DNA from: Streptomyces sp. CB01373
GTDB lineage: Bacteria; Actinomycetota; Actinomycetes; Streptomycetales; Streptomycetaceae
Direction of reading: 5' to 3'
Assembly (NCBI RefSeq): GCF_002803075.1
Contig: NZ_NNBK01000020.1
Coordinates: 143,111-207,110, forward strand
Length of the DNA stretch: 64,000 bases
The notes under the pieces were generated by a model that was not told where the DNA came from, searched no databases, and was given only the letters and a program-made list of their open reading frames with translations. Of this stretch, positions 10,392 to 19,454 are shown one piece after another. Made by a program: the position numbers and the translations under genes. Position 1 is the stretch's first letter. Each line of letters starts with the position of its first letter.

Positions 10392-10450
10392 GGCGTTGTC
10401 CAGACGCCGTACGGGTGACACGCGGGTCCCGTACGGCGCTCGGGTGGGCC

Positions 10451-12001
10451 TCAGCCCATGAACTTCTTGAACTCGTCCGGAAGCTCGAAGTCCTGGCCGC
10501 CCTGCTGCGGCAGTCCGAGGGCGCCGCCGGACTGGGCGGCGGCGGCGCGGCGCTCGGCCTCCTCCTGCTCCTGCTGCTTGCGCTTCATCGGGTTGCCGGA
10601 GCGCTGCTTGCCCTTGGCCTTCTTCGGCTGCTTCTTGGACCGGCCGGGACCGCCGCCCATGCCCGGGATCCCCGGCATGCCGGGCATCCCGCCGCCCTGG
10701 GCCATGCGGGACATCATCTTGCGCGCCTCGAAGAACCGCTCGACCAGGTTCTTCACCGCGCTGACCTCGACGCCGGAACCCTTGGCGATACGGGCGCGGC
10801 GCGAGCCGTTGATGACGGTCGGGTCCTGGCGCTCGCCCGGGGTCATCGACTTGATGATCGCGGCCGTGCGGTCGACGTCCCGCTCGTCGATGTTGTTGAT
10901 CTGGTCCTTGATCTGGCCCATGCCGGGCAGCATGCCGAGCAGCTTGCTGATGCTGCCCATCTTCCTGACCTGCTCCATCTGGGCCAGGAAGTCGTCCAGG
11001 GTGAAGTCCTGGCCCTTCTTGGACGCCAGCTTGGAGGCCATCTTCTCGGCCTCTTCCTGGCTGAACGTCTTCTCCGCCTGCTCGATCAGGGTGAGCAGGT
11101 CACCCATGTCGAGGATGCGGGAGGCCATCCGGTCCGGGTGGAAGGCGTCGAAGTCGTCGAGCTTCTCACCGTTGGACGCGAACATGATCGGCTTGCCGGT
11201 GATCTGCCGGATCGACAGGGCCGCGCCACCGCGGGCGTCACCGTCGAGCTTGGACAGCACCACGCCGTCGAAGCCGACGCCGTCGCGGAAGGCCTCGGCG
11301 GTGTTGACGGCGTCCTGGCCGATCATCGAGTCGACGACGAACAGGATCTCGTCGGGGCTGACGACGTCCCTGATGTCCGCCGCCTGCTGCATCATCTCCT
11401 GGTCGATGCCGAGGCGGCCGGCGGTGTCCACGATCACGATGTCGTGGACCTGGGTCCGCGCGTGCTCGATGGAGTCCTTGGCGACCTTGACCGGGTCGCC
11501 CACGCCGTTGCCCGGCTCGGGCGCGTAGACGGCGACGCCGGCGCGCTCGGCGACGACGCTGAGCTGGTTGACGGCGTTCGGGCGCTGGAGGTCACAGGCG
11601 ACCAGCAGCGGGGAGTGGCCCTGCTCCTTGAGCCACCTGCCGAGCTTGCCCGCGAGGGTGGTCTTACCGGCACCCTGGAGACCGGCCAGCATGATCACGG
11701 TGGGCGGCTGCTTGGCGAAGCGCAGACGGCGGGTCTCCCCGCCGAGGATGGTCACCAGCTCGTCGTTGACGATCTTGATGAACTGCTGCGCAGGGTTCAG
11801 GGCCTTGGAAATCTCGATTCCAAGGGCCCTTTCCTTCACGTTCTTGATGAACGTCCGGACAACGGGCAGGGCCACGTCCGCCTCGAGGAGCGCGATGCGG
11901 ATCTCGCGAGCCGTCGCGTCGATGTCCGCTTCGCTGAGGCGCCCCTTGCCCCTGAGGGACTTGAAGGTGGCTGAGAGGCGGTCGGAGAGAGTATCGAACA
12001 C
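10451..12001 (-). CDS. ffh: Signal recognition particle GTPase Ffh
   Basis: Protein subunit of SRP. It binds signal peptides on ribosomes and delivers the complex to FtsY. The product is 516 residues from GTG 12001, whose sequence VFDTLSDRLSATFKSLRGKG is the family N-terminus with GAGGA upstream. It has an N domain (1-90), a G domain with GLQGAGKTT near 104 and DTAGRLGID, and a methionine-rich M domain from about 300 with the RNA-binding GSRRARIAKGSG stretch. It ends in a Gly/Met/Lys-rich tail. The partner receptor gene ftsY lies 8 kb away. Confidence 0.96.
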   Translation of the reverse strand: MFDTLSDRLSATFKSLRGKGRLSEADIDATAREIRIALLEADVALPVVRTFIKNVKERALGIEISKALNPAQQFIKIVNDELVTILGGETRRLRFAKQPPTVIMLAGLQGAGKTTLAGKLGRWLKEQGHSPLLVACDLQRPNAVNQLSVVAERAGVAVYAPEPGNGVGDPVKVAKDSIEHARTQVHDIVIVDTAGRLGIDQEMMQQAADIRDVVSPDEILFVVDSMIGQDAVNTAEAFRDGVGFDGVVLSKLDGDARGGAALSIRQITGKPIMFASNGEKLDDFDAFHPDRMASRILDMGDLLTLIEQAEKTFSQEEAEKMASKLASKKGQDFTLDDFLAQMEQVRKMGSISKLLGMLPGMGQIKDQINNIDERDVDRTAAIIKSMTPGERQDPTVINGSRRARIAKGSGVEVSAVKNLVERFFEARKMMSRMAQGGGMPGMPGIPGMGGGPGRSKKQPKKAKGKQRSGNPMKRKQQEQEEAERRAAAAQSGGALGLPQQGGQDFELPDEFKKFMG

Positions 12002-12072
12002 GGCGGCGTCGGTCCTCGGCATAGGCGACAGGATGGATCGCCCTCCAGGGTATCCGGCTCCGCAAGGGATTC

Positions 12073-12103
12073 GTCCCCGCCCACAGGGTGAACGGGCGGG
12101 GAC
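12073..12103 (-). terminator. Possible hairpin between glnD and ffh
   Basis: GTCCCCGCCC and GGGCGGGGAC form a 10-bp stem around an 11-base loop in the 223-base gap after glnD. It could end the amtB-glnK-glnD transcript or lie in the ffh leader. There is no T-run. Confidence 0.45.
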
Positions 12104-12224
12104 GCAAGCCCCGCGTCGGCGGGGAGCAGGCATTCACCACCTTGAGCACGTGCTGAGCCGGCGGATCATCCCCGCATGAGGCGAGGAGCACACACCACAA
12201 TCAACGCAAACAACGACCGCGAGG

Positions 12225-14660
12225 TCACGTCCGCAGCGCCTCCTCCAGCCGTCGCGCCACCGACGCCGCCTCCTGGTCGGGAAGCGGGTCGCCCGCGGGG
12301 CCGGTGACGTAGAAGGCATCCACGGCGTTCGCTCCCAGCGTGCTGACGTGGGCGCTGCGCACCCGTAGCTTCGCGTCCTCCAGCGCCCGTCCGATCCGGA
12401 ACAGCAGTCCCGGCGCGTCCTGTGCGCGGACCTCGATCACGGTGGCGTGCCGGGAGGCGGCCGGGGCGACCGTGACCCGGGGCGGGGGCGCGGCCACGCC
12501 GTGGCGGCGCGGGTAGGCGGCGTCGCGTTCGGCGAGGCGGCCGCCGATGTCGAGGGAGCCGTCCAGAGCGCGGACCAGGTCGGCGCGCAGCCGGGCGGCC
12601 TGGGGCAGAGCGCCGTACTCGGCGGCGACCCTCCAGTCCAGCAGGAGCACGGAGCCGCCCTCGACGCCGTCCGGCAGGTCCAGCGGCCGCAGCTCGGCCG
12701 TGCGGACGGTGAGCCGGTGGGTCGCCAGCACTCCGGCGACCGAGGGCAGGACGCCGGGCTGGTCGGGGACGGCTATCAGCAGTTCGACGCCGAGCGGCTC
12801 GGGCTCCCCCGGGTGCTCCTCGACGGGCGGCTCGGTCCGCGCCCGCAGGGCCAGGGCCGGCCCGCCGGTGCGGAAGGCCTCGATGGCGAGACGTTCCTGC
12901 TCGGCGGTGGGCGTGGCGGGCTCGGGCTCGTCGGGCATGTCCCCGGCGAGGACCGCGCGGACCCGTCCGACCAGGTCGGTGACGAGGGAGCCGCGCCAGG
13001 ACGACCAGGCGGCGGGCCCGGTGGCCAGGGCGTCCGCCTCGGTGAGGGCGTGCAGCAGTTCGAGGGTGCTCTGGGTGCCGACCGCCTCGGCGACGGCGCG
13101 GACGGTGGCCGGGTCGTCCAGGTCGCGCCGGGTGGCGGTCCGGACGAGCAGCAGATGGTGGCGTACGAGGGTGGCGAGCACCCGGGTGTCCGCCGGGTCG
13201 AGGCCGATGCGCCCGGCGACCTCCGCGGCGATGGGCTCCCCGGCCGCGCAGTGGTCGCCGGGCCGGCCCTTGCCGATGTCGTGCAGCAGCGCGGCGACCA
13301 GGAGCAGGTCGGGGCGGCCGACCCGCCGGGTGAGGGCGGAGGCGCGGACGGCGGTCTCGATCAGGTGGCGGTCGACCGTCCAGCGGTGGACGGCGTTGCG
13401 CTGCGGGCGGCAGCGCACCCGTTCCCAGTCGGGCAGGAGCCGGGTGATCAGCCCTTCCGCGTCCAGTGCCTCCCAGACCTCGACGGTGGGGCGGCCGGAG
13501 CCGAGCAGAGTGACGAGCTGTTCGCGGGCCTCGGCGGGCCAGGGCGTGGGCAGCGGGCGCGCGGTGGCGGCAAGGTGCCGTACCGCGTGCGGGGAGAGCG
13601 GCAGGCCCGCCTGCGCGGCGGCGGCAGCGGCGCGCAGCGGCAGCACGGGGTCGTGCTCGGGGCGCGCGGTGCGGGCGAGCCCGACCTCGCCGTCCTGTTC
13701 CACCACGCCTTCGGCGAGCGGGGTGCGCTCCGCGACCTGCTTCCCGCCGCCGAGCAGGGCGCGCAGCCTCGGCCGCACGGCGCGTGACCGGAGCACGCGC
13801 CCCACCTCGCGCCAGGTGACGTCACCGGCGTACGAGAGGACACGGGCCGCCTCGTACACCTGGCGCAGGAGCGCGTCGGCGTCGGGCAGGCCCAGTTCCG
13901 CGGCGACCTGGTCCTGGTCCTGCAGGGCGAGCCGGTCGGTGGCGCGGCCCGTCGTCAGGTGCAGGACGTCGCGCACGTCGAGCAGCCGGCGGCGGGCGTC
14001 GGCGAGGCCCTCGCGCGGGGCGTCCGCGAGCCAGGAGGCGGCGACGGCGCGCAGGGCGGTGGCGTCCCGCAGGCCGCCGCGGGCCTCTTTGAGGTCGGGT
14101 TCCAGGAGGTACCTCAACTCGCCCTGCCGTTCGGCGCGTTCGGCGCACAGGTCGCGGAGTTCGGGCAGCCGTCCCGGCGCCTGGTTGCGCCAGTCGGCGA
14201 GGATCGCGGTGCGCAGTGCGGTCGTCAGGCCGAGGTCGCCGGCGAGGTGCCGGGCGTCCAGCAGGCCGAGCTGGACCTTGAGGTCCTCGCGTGCCGCCCG
14301 GCGGGCCTCGGCCGGGGTGCGGACCGCGTGGTCGAGGGCGAGGCCGAGGTCCCACACGGGGTACCAGAGGCGGTCGGCGAGGGCGGCGATCTCCTCGGGG
14401 TCGCCGCCGTGGTGCAGGAGCAGCAGGTCCAGGTCGCTGCGGGGCGACAGCTCCCCGTGCCCGTAGCCGCCCACGGCGACGAGGGCGACGCCCCGCAGTC
14501 TCCCGGCCGCCGCGGTGAACAGCTCCGCGAGCCAGCCGTCGGTCAGTTCGGCGAGCGCGGTCCGGCGCGGTTTCCCCGACGGTGTCCCCTCGGTGAGGAG
14601 GCGCAGCCGGGCCGCCGCGTAGCCTTTCTCCGCTTCGCCTCGTACGTCCGCGCCCGTCAT
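12225..14660 (-). CDS. glnD: PII nucleotidyltransferase/deadenylylase GlnD
   Basis: Modifies and demodifies the PII protein GlnK in response to nitrogen status. In Streptomyces GlnK is reported to be adenylylated rather than uridylylated. The product is 811 residues from ATG 14660, with GGACAGGAG about 8 bases upstream. The nucleotidyltransferase motif GGYGHGELSPRSDLDLL is near 63, the HD phosphohydrolase motif LLHDIGKGRPGDH near 455, and two ACT domains at about 640-810 for glutamine sensing. It is third in amtB-glnK-glnD, 22 bases after glnK. Confidence 0.95.
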   Translation of the reverse strand: MTGADVRGEAEKGYAAARLRLLTEGTPSGKPRRTALAELTDGWLAELFTAAAGRLRGVALVAVGGYGHGELSPRSDLDLLLLHHGGDPEEIAALADRLWYPVWDLGLALDHAVRTPAEARRAAREDLKVQLGLLDARHLAGDLGLTTALRTAILADWRNQAPGRLPELRDLCAERAERQGELRYLLEPDLKEARGGLRDATALRAVAASWLADAPREGLADARRRLLDVRDVLHLTTGRATDRLALQDQDQVAAELGLPDADALLRQVYEAARVLSYAGDVTWREVGRVLRSRAVRPRLRALLGGGKQVAERTPLAEGVVEQDGEVGLARTARPEHDPVLPLRAAAAAAQAGLPLSPHAVRHLAATARPLPTPWPAEAREQLVTLLGSGRPTVEVWEALDAEGLITRLLPDWERVRCRPQRNAVHRWTVDRHLIETAVRASALTRRVGRPDLLLVAALLHDIGKGRPGDHCAAGEPIAAEVAGRIGLDPADTRVLATLVRHHLLLVRTATRRDLDDPATVRAVAEAVGTQSTLELLHALTEADALATGPAAWSSWRGSLVTDLVGRVRAVLAGDMPDEPEPATPTAEQERLAIEAFRTGGPALALRARTEPPVEEHPGEPEPLGVELLIAVPDQPGVLPSVAGVLATHRLTVRTAELRPLDLPDGVEGGSVLLLDWRVAAEYGALPQAARLRADLVRALDGSLDIGGRLAERDAAYPRRHGVAAPPPRVTVAPAASRHATVIEVRAQDAPGLLFRIGRALEDAKLRVRSAHVSTLGANAVDAFYVTGPAGDPLPDQEAASVARRLEEALRT

Positions 14661-14682
14661 CGGCGGCTCCTGTCCTCGCCGT

Positions 14683-15021
14683 TCAGAGCGCGTCCGGGCC
14701 GCGCTCGCCGGTGCGGACCCGGACCGCCGTCTCGACCGGCACGGACCAGACCTTGCCGTCACCGATCTTGCCCGTGCGGGCGGCCTTGACGACGACCTCG
14801 ATCAGCTGCTCGGCCTCGTCGTCCTCGACGAGCACCTCGATGCGGATCTTGGGCACCAGGTCGACGGTGTACTCGGCTCCGCGGTAGACCTCGGTGTGGC
14901 CGCGCTGGCGTCCGTAGCCGCTCGCCTCGGTGACGGTGAGGCCGTTGACGCCGAACGACTGGAGGGCCTCCTTGATCTCGTCGAGCCGGTGGGGCTTGAC
15001 CACGGCGGTGATGAGCTTCAT
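14683..15021 (-). CDS. glnK: PII nitrogen-signalling protein GlnK
   Basis: Trimeric PII protein of 112 residues that binds ATP and 2-oxoglutarate and controls AmtB. The T-loop is intact: YGRQRGHTEVYRGAEY ends at Tyr51, the known modification site. The B-loop TGKIGDGKVWS is also present. The ATG overlaps the amtB stop (ATGA), so the two are translationally coupled. The same frame stays open upstream for hundreds of codons, but that part is antisense-frame noise within amtB. Confidence 0.97.
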   Translation of the reverse strand: MKLITAVVKPHRLDEIKEALQSFGVNGLTVTEASGYGRQRGHTEVYRGAEYTVDLVPKIRIEVLVEDDEAEQLIEVVVKAARTGKIGDGKVWSVPVETAVRVRTGERGPDAL

Positions 15022-16379
15022 GCGTCCACCTTCCTGCTCCGTGTGGCGGCCTTCTTGATCTGCGCGGCGGCCAGGGCCGGGGTGGCGACGCCGACGACTC
15101 CGCCGCCCGCTCCGGTGAGGTCGTACGCGGTCTCGGCGTGCTCGGCCTGGTCGATGCCGGAGACCTCCTCGTCCTCGGTGACCCGCATGCCGATGGTCCG
15201 GTCCAGGAGGAAGGCGAGGACCGCGGAGGCGATCAGGGAGTAGGCGAGGACGGCGAAGACTCCGGCGCACTGCTTCCAGAACTGCTCCAGGCCACCGCCG
15301 TAGAACAGGCCCCGGACGGCGGACTGGCCCTTGCCGCTGGCGAAGAGGCCGATCAGCAGGGAGCCGACGACGCCGCCGACCATGTGGACGCCGACCACGT
15401 CGAGGGAGTCGTCGTAGCCGAACCGGTACTTCAGGCCGACCGCCATGGCGCACAGGACTCCGGCGACGGCGCCCACGGCCATCGCGCCGAGCGGGGAGAC
15501 GGCGCCGCCGGACGGGGTGATCGCGACCAGTCCGGCGACCGCGCCGGAGGCGGCTCCGAGAGTGGTGAACGCGCCGTGCCGGACCTTCTCGTAGGCGAGC
15601 CAGGCGAGCATGGCGGTGCCGGTGGCGACCTGGGTGTTGACGAACATCAGCGGGCCGACGCCGTCGTCGTTGCCGAGCCAGGAGCCGGCGTTGAAGCCGA
15701 ACCAGCCGAACCACAGCAGGCCCGCACCGAGCATGACCAGCGGGAGGCTGTGCGGGCGCATCGGGTCCTTCCTGAATCCGATGCGCTTTCCGATGACGAG
15801 GATCACGCCGAGTGCCGCCGCGCCGGCGTTGATGTGGACCGCGGTGCCGCCCGCGAAGTCGATCACTCCGAGTTTGCCGGCCCAGCCGCCGGGGCCCCAG
15901 ACCCAGTGGGCGACCGGGAAGTACACGACCGTGACCCACAGCACCAGGAACAGTGTCCAGGCGCTGAACTTCACCCGGTCGGCCAGGGCTCCGCTGATCA
16001 GGGCGGGGGTGATGATCGCGAACATCAGCTGGAAGACGGCGAAGACGAAGACCGGGATGGTGGATCCCGGCCACAGTTCGGTCTTGCCGATGCCGCTGAA
16101 GCCGACGAAGCCGGAGGTCCAGCCGATGAGGGAGCCCCGGTCGGTGCCGAAGGCCATCGAGAAGCCGTAGAGCACCCACAGGACGGTGACGGCTCCGAGG
16201 CTGATGAAGCTCATCATCAGCATGTTCAGCGTGCTCTTGACCCGGACCATGCCTCCGTAGAAGAAGGCCAGTCCGGGGGTCATCAGCATCACGAGGGCGG
16301 AACAGATGAGCATGAAGCCGGTGTTGGCGGACGACAGTTTGGGCGCGTCCGCCGCCAGCATGATGGCGGCTGGTGCCAT
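15018..16379 (-). CDS. amtB: Ammonium transporter AmtB
   Basis: Trimeric ammonium channel in the cytoplasmic membrane. The product is 453 residues from ATG 16379 with GAGGAG upstream. The N-terminal hydrophobic stretch and about 11 transmembrane helices are evident. Family motifs include TPGLAFFYGGMVRVKSTLNM, FDFAGG-type (VIDFAGGTAVHINAG) and DDSLDVVGVHMVGGVVGSL, which carries a pore His. The gene is followed by glnK and glnD. A likely GlnR operator lies about 145 bases upstream (16524-16559). Confidence 0.96.
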   Translation of the reverse strand: MAPAAIMLAADAPKLSSANTGFMLICSALVMLMTPGLAFFYGGMVRVKSTLNMLMMSFISLGAVTVLWVLYGFSMAFGTDRGSLIGWTSGFVGFSGIGKTELWPGSTIPVFVFAVFQLMFAIITPALISGALADRVKFSAWTLFLVLWVTVVYFPVAHWVWGPGGWAGKLGVIDFAGGTAVHINAGAAALGVILVIGKRIGFRKDPMRPHSLPLVMLGAGLLWFGWFGFNAGSWLGNDDGVGPLMFVNTQVATGTAMLAWLAYEKVRHGAFTTLGAASGAVAGLVAITPSGGAVSPLGAMAVGAVAGVLCAMAVGLKYRFGYDDSLDVVGVHMVGGVVGSLLIGLFASGKGQSAVRGLFYGGGLEQFWKQCAGVFAVLAYSLIASAVLAFLLDRTIGMRVTEDEEVSGIDQAEHAETAYDLTGAGGGVVGVATPALAAAQIKKAATRSRKVDA

Positions 16380-16704
16380 CGGCGTCTCCTCGTCGGTCGG
16401 TACGGCCCCGTGCGGGCGGCCGGGCGAAGCCTTGCTCGGTCCGGTCGGCGAGTCGGCGCGGGCTTGGCCGGCCGACCGTGTCACGAGACTGGCCGAGCGC
16501 GGTTTCGGCGGACGCCTCTCGTTGTTTCGCCCGGATGACGAAGAGATCTGCTGTGTTACGTGGCGGTGAATCGCGTGATGACGTGCCGTGAAGCCTGTAC
16601 GGAAGAACAGGCCGACCGCGGGCGGCCTTCCGATGACCAGGCATGGGGGAGCCGAGTCGGGCAGTTCGGGAGGGCCGGCCGCGGCCGGGGTCGGGGAGGC
16701 GCTG
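16380..16704. other. amtB upstream region
   Basis: This 325-base gap lies between the amtB start and the nsdA stop, both on the minus strand. It contains the candidate GlnR site at 16524-16559 and must hold the amtB promoter. No convincing terminator of nsdA or small gene is visible. Confidence 0.5.
16524..16559 (-). promoter_or_regulatory. Candidate GlnR operator of amtB
   Basis: On the minus strand, GTAAC-n6-GATCT is followed after 4 bases by GTCAT-n6-GAAAC. The GlnR consensus is two copies of GTnAC-n6-GAAAC, so the outer half-sites match exactly and the inner ones are degenerate. The location upstream of amtB-glnK-glnD is where GlnR acts in Streptomyces. This is inferred from motif and context. 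Confidence 0.6.
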
Positions 16705-18192
16705 TCAGACGGCCTCGGCGGCGGTCTCGGGCAGTTCGAGGGCGAGCTGTTCGGTCAGGTCGATGACCTCGGCGACGTCCCCGTAGGTGCGTACGGCGTT
16801 GTCGACGGTCTTGCGGATACGGGTGTTCACGCGCTCGGAGCGGACCTTCTTGGCCACCCTCATGGCCTGCCTCGCGTACTCGGTGCTCTGCTCGGGCTCG
16901 CGCTGGAGCAGCTGCACCGTGGCCATGCCGATGAGGTTCAGGGCGTACGACCGCTGGTGTTCGTGGTCCTCGGCGAACCGTTCCACGGCCTTCTGCATCA
17001 GCGGCTCCGCCAGGGAGGCGTAGGTGGGGCTGCGGCCGGCGACGTAGGCGAGGTCACGGAAGGAGTGGGAGTTCTCTCCGTACAGCTCGGCCTCGGAGAA
17101 GAAGCGGATCCAGTCGGGGTCCGGCTCGTCCCAGTCCTCGGCGTCACCGAAGGAGTCCTCGGCCATGCGCACGGCGCGCTTGCACTTGCCGGGCTGGCCC
17201 ATGTTGGCGTAGGCGCGGGCCTCCAGCGCGTACAGCATGGACTGGGTGCGCGGGCTCGCGCAGTCGCGGCTGCCGTACTGTGCGAGGTGGATGAGTTCCA
17301 GGGCGTCCTCGGGGCGGCCGAGGTGGATCATCTGGCGGCTCATGCTGGACAGGACGTAGGAGCCGAGCGGCTTGTCGCCGGCTTCCTTGGCGGCGTGCAG
17401 GGCGAGCACGAAGTACTTCTGGGCGGTGGGCTGGAGTCCCACGTCGTAGCTCATCCAGCCGGCCAGTTCGGCGAGTTCGGCGGCGACCTTGAACAGCCGG
17501 CGGCCGGTGGGTTCGGGCTGGGGCTCCTGGAGGAGGTCCGTCACCTCGTGCAACTGGCCGACGACGGCCTTGCGGCGCAGGCCGCCGCCGCACTGGGCGT
17601 CCCACTGCCGGAACATCACCGTGGTGGTCTCCAGCAGCTCCAGCTCGGGCCGGGAGAGCCGGCCGGGGCGGCGGGAGGCGGCCTGCGGTTCGGGCTCCGC
17701 CAGGGGCGCCGGGGGCACGGGCACGAGCCAGCGCTGGAGCGGTTCGATGAGGGACGGGCCCGCGGACAGCGCCAGCGACGTTCCGAGGAAGCCGCGCCGC
17801 GCCAGCATCAGGTCGCTGCGCGAGAACTCGCTGAGCAGGGCCACGGTCTGCGGGCCCGTCCAGGGCAGGTCGACACCGGTGGCGGAGGGCGTCGGGCGTG
17901 CGGTGCGCAGGCCCAGGTCCTCCACGGCGACGACGCAGCCGAAACGCTCGGAGAAGAGCTCCGAGAGGATTCTGGGGATCGGCTCGCGCGGGTTCTCGCC
18001 GTCCAGCCAGCGCCTGACGCGCGAGGTGTCGGTGGAGATGTGGCTGGCGCCCAGCTGGCGGGCGCGGCGGTTGACCTGGCGGGCCAGCTCGCCCTTGGAC
18101 CAGCCGCTGCGCACGAACCACGAGGCGAGCAGCTCGTTCGGGCGCTTGTCCGCGCTCGCAGCGCTCGTCCCGCTTCCGCCGTTGCCGCTCAC
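16705..18192 (-). CDS. nsdA: NsdA-like developmental regulator with TPR-type repeats
   Basis: Homolog of NsdA, a Streptomyces protein whose loss increases sporulation and antibiotic production. The product is 495 residues from GTG 18192, preceded by a G-rich AGGGATGGGGG. The N-terminal 75 residues look like an HTH-type domain (LARQVNRRARQLG, DTSRVRRWLDGENP). Helical repeats fill the rest, for example AQKYFVLALHAAKEAGD and EALELIHLAQYGSRD-like segments. The gene lies between amtB and the primase-like gene as recalled for S. coelicolor nsdA. Confidence 0.88.
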   Translation of the reverse strand: MSGNGGSGTSAASADKRPNELLASWFVRSGWSKGELARQVNRRARQLGASHISTDTSRVRRWLDGENPREPIPRILSELFSERFGCVVAVEDLGLRTARPTPSATGVDLPWTGPQTVALLSEFSRSDLMLARRGFLGTSLALSAGPSLIEPLQRWLVPVPPAPLAEPEPQAASRRPGRLSRPELELLETTTVMFRQWDAQCGGGLRRKAVVGQLHEVTDLLQEPQPEPTGRRLFKVAAELAELAGWMSYDVGLQPTAQKYFVLALHAAKEAGDKPLGSYVLSSMSRQMIHLGRPEDALELIHLAQYGSRDCASPRTQSMLYALEARAYANMGQPGKCKRAVRMAEDSFGDAEDWDEPDPDWIRFFSEAELYGENSHSFRDLAYVAGRSPTYASLAEPLMQKAVERFAEDHEHQRSYALNLIGMATVQLLQREPEQSTEYARQAMRVAKKVRSERVNTRIRKTVDNAVRTYGDVAEVIDLTEQLALELPETAAEAV

Positions 18193-18639
18193 TGGAACGC
18201 CCCCATCCCTGAGACCACTTGTCGCTTGGTGCGCCAAGCCCTATCAGAATGCCGGTCAACAAGGCCTTTCGTCCGCCGATTCTCACCCTTCGAACCGACT
18301 GCCGAGTTGCCTCCGGCATACCCACGAGTGCATGTGCCCCCAGGCCTCGCACACTCACAGTAATCCTACGATCACCCGCTCAGCCACGGGGATCGCTGAA
18401 ACGCCACCATTCGCCACCCCTTCGTATGAACCCGCGCCGGCCCAGGCGCGATTCACTTGACATAGTCCGGCCGCGGGCGGGTGGAGCGGTGCACGCGAGG
18501 GCGCGCGCCGCCGGGCGCACCACCCGCGGCACTTCCGCACGCCGCACGGACCCGGTACAACCGGGGAGGTTCGGCGACGGAGAGTGACGATGAACATTCG
18601 TCTCGTAACCATCGGGGCGGTGGACCCGTTGGAGGGGGC
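18193..18639. other. Divergent nsdA / primase-like intergenic region
   Basis: This 447-base gap lies between two divergent genes. On the minus strand a TAGGAT hexamer near 18372-18377 is a plausible -10 for nsdA, but a -35 is not clear. On the plus strand TTGACA near 18455 resembles a -35 without a -10 at the right distance. A small inverted repeat CCCGGT/ACCGGG lies at 18551-18565. Open frames that read through the gap lack start signals. Confidence 0.45.
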
Positions 18640-19302
18640 ATGGGCTTCACGATCGGTGGTATGCGCGAGATCCGCTCCGGTACGCGGCGCCGCGGCCGGT
18701 CGTACCGCTCCTCGGAGTGCACGGCGGTGGCCGAGTACACCGGGCTGTGGGGCTGGGACGTGGTGCGGGGCGCGCGGGCCGTCGGCGGGGCCTGTTCCTG
18801 CGGCCGCAGGGCCTGCCCGGCTCCGGGTGCCCATCCCCTGGACTTCGCGCCCGGGATCCCGGCCGGGGCCACGCTCGACGAGGCGACCAGAGCGTGGCGG
18901 GAGCTGCCGGGGGCCGCGGTGATGCTGGCCGTCGGCCGCGCGTTCGACGTCATCGAGGTCGCCGAGCCGGCCGGGCGCCGTGCCCTGGCCCGGCTGGAGC
19001 GGATGGGCCTGCCCCTCGGCCCGGTGACCGCCACGCCGGACGGCCGGGCCCAGTTCTTCGTCGCCCCCGGCGCCGCCGCCGAGCTGTCCGCCCTGCTCTA
19101 CCGGCTGGGCTGGGACGATCCCGGCTCCCTCGACCTGCGCGGACTCGGCCCCGGTACGTTCCTCACGGCCCCGCCCTCCGACCGCGGCGGCCTCGGCCCG
19201 GTGCGCTGGCTCCGCCCACCCGCCCTGGACGCGGCCAAGCCCCCGCAGGCCCGCCTCCTCCTCGGCACCCTGGCCTACGTGGCCCACCGCTCCCGGGCGT
19301 AG
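18640..19302 (+). CDS. Primase/polymerase N-terminal-like orphan protein
   Basis: The protein has 220 residues from ATG 18640, directly after GGAGGGGG. It resembles the N-terminal half of the bifunctional DNA primase/polymerase (prim-pol) family. A Cys/His-containing segment is seen early (ACSCGRRACPAPGAHPLD), then a VGRAFDVIEV-type strand and a C-terminal FLTAPPSDRGGLGPVRWLRPP segment. Most family members are fused to helicases or lie in plasmids and phages. This one stands alone between nsdA and ftsY. I see no complete catalytic Asp pair, so polymerase activity is doubtful. Confidence 0.7.
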   Translation: MGFTIGGMREIRSGTRRRGRSYRSSECTAVAEYTGLWGWDVVRGARAVGGACSCGRRACPAPGAHPLDFAPGIPAGATLDEATRAWRELPGAAVMLAVGRAFDVIEVAEPAGRRALARLERMGLPLGPVTATPDGRAQFFVAPGAAAELSALLYRLGWDDPGSLDLRGLGPGTFLTAPPSDRGGLGPVRWLRPPALDAAKPPQARLLLGTLAYVAHRSRA

Positions 19303-19410
19303 CGGAACGGGCTCGGCACGGCGACGGCGGCGACCTCCTTCGGCGAGCGACCTCCGTCGGCGAGCGAGGACCGGGGCGCGGGTTCCCCCACCGCGACGGC
19401 GTCACACGAA

Positions 19411-19440
19411 AGCGCCCGCCCCGGTGATGGGGCGGGCGCT
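19411..19440. terminator. Bidirectional terminator between primase-like gene and ftsY
   Basis: AGCGCCCGCCCC and GGGGCGGGCGCT make a perfect 12-bp stem with a 6-base loop. It lies between the convergent stops at 19302 (+) and 19455 (-). Confidence 0.75.
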
Positions 19441-19454
19441 GGGGAGGGTGGGGG

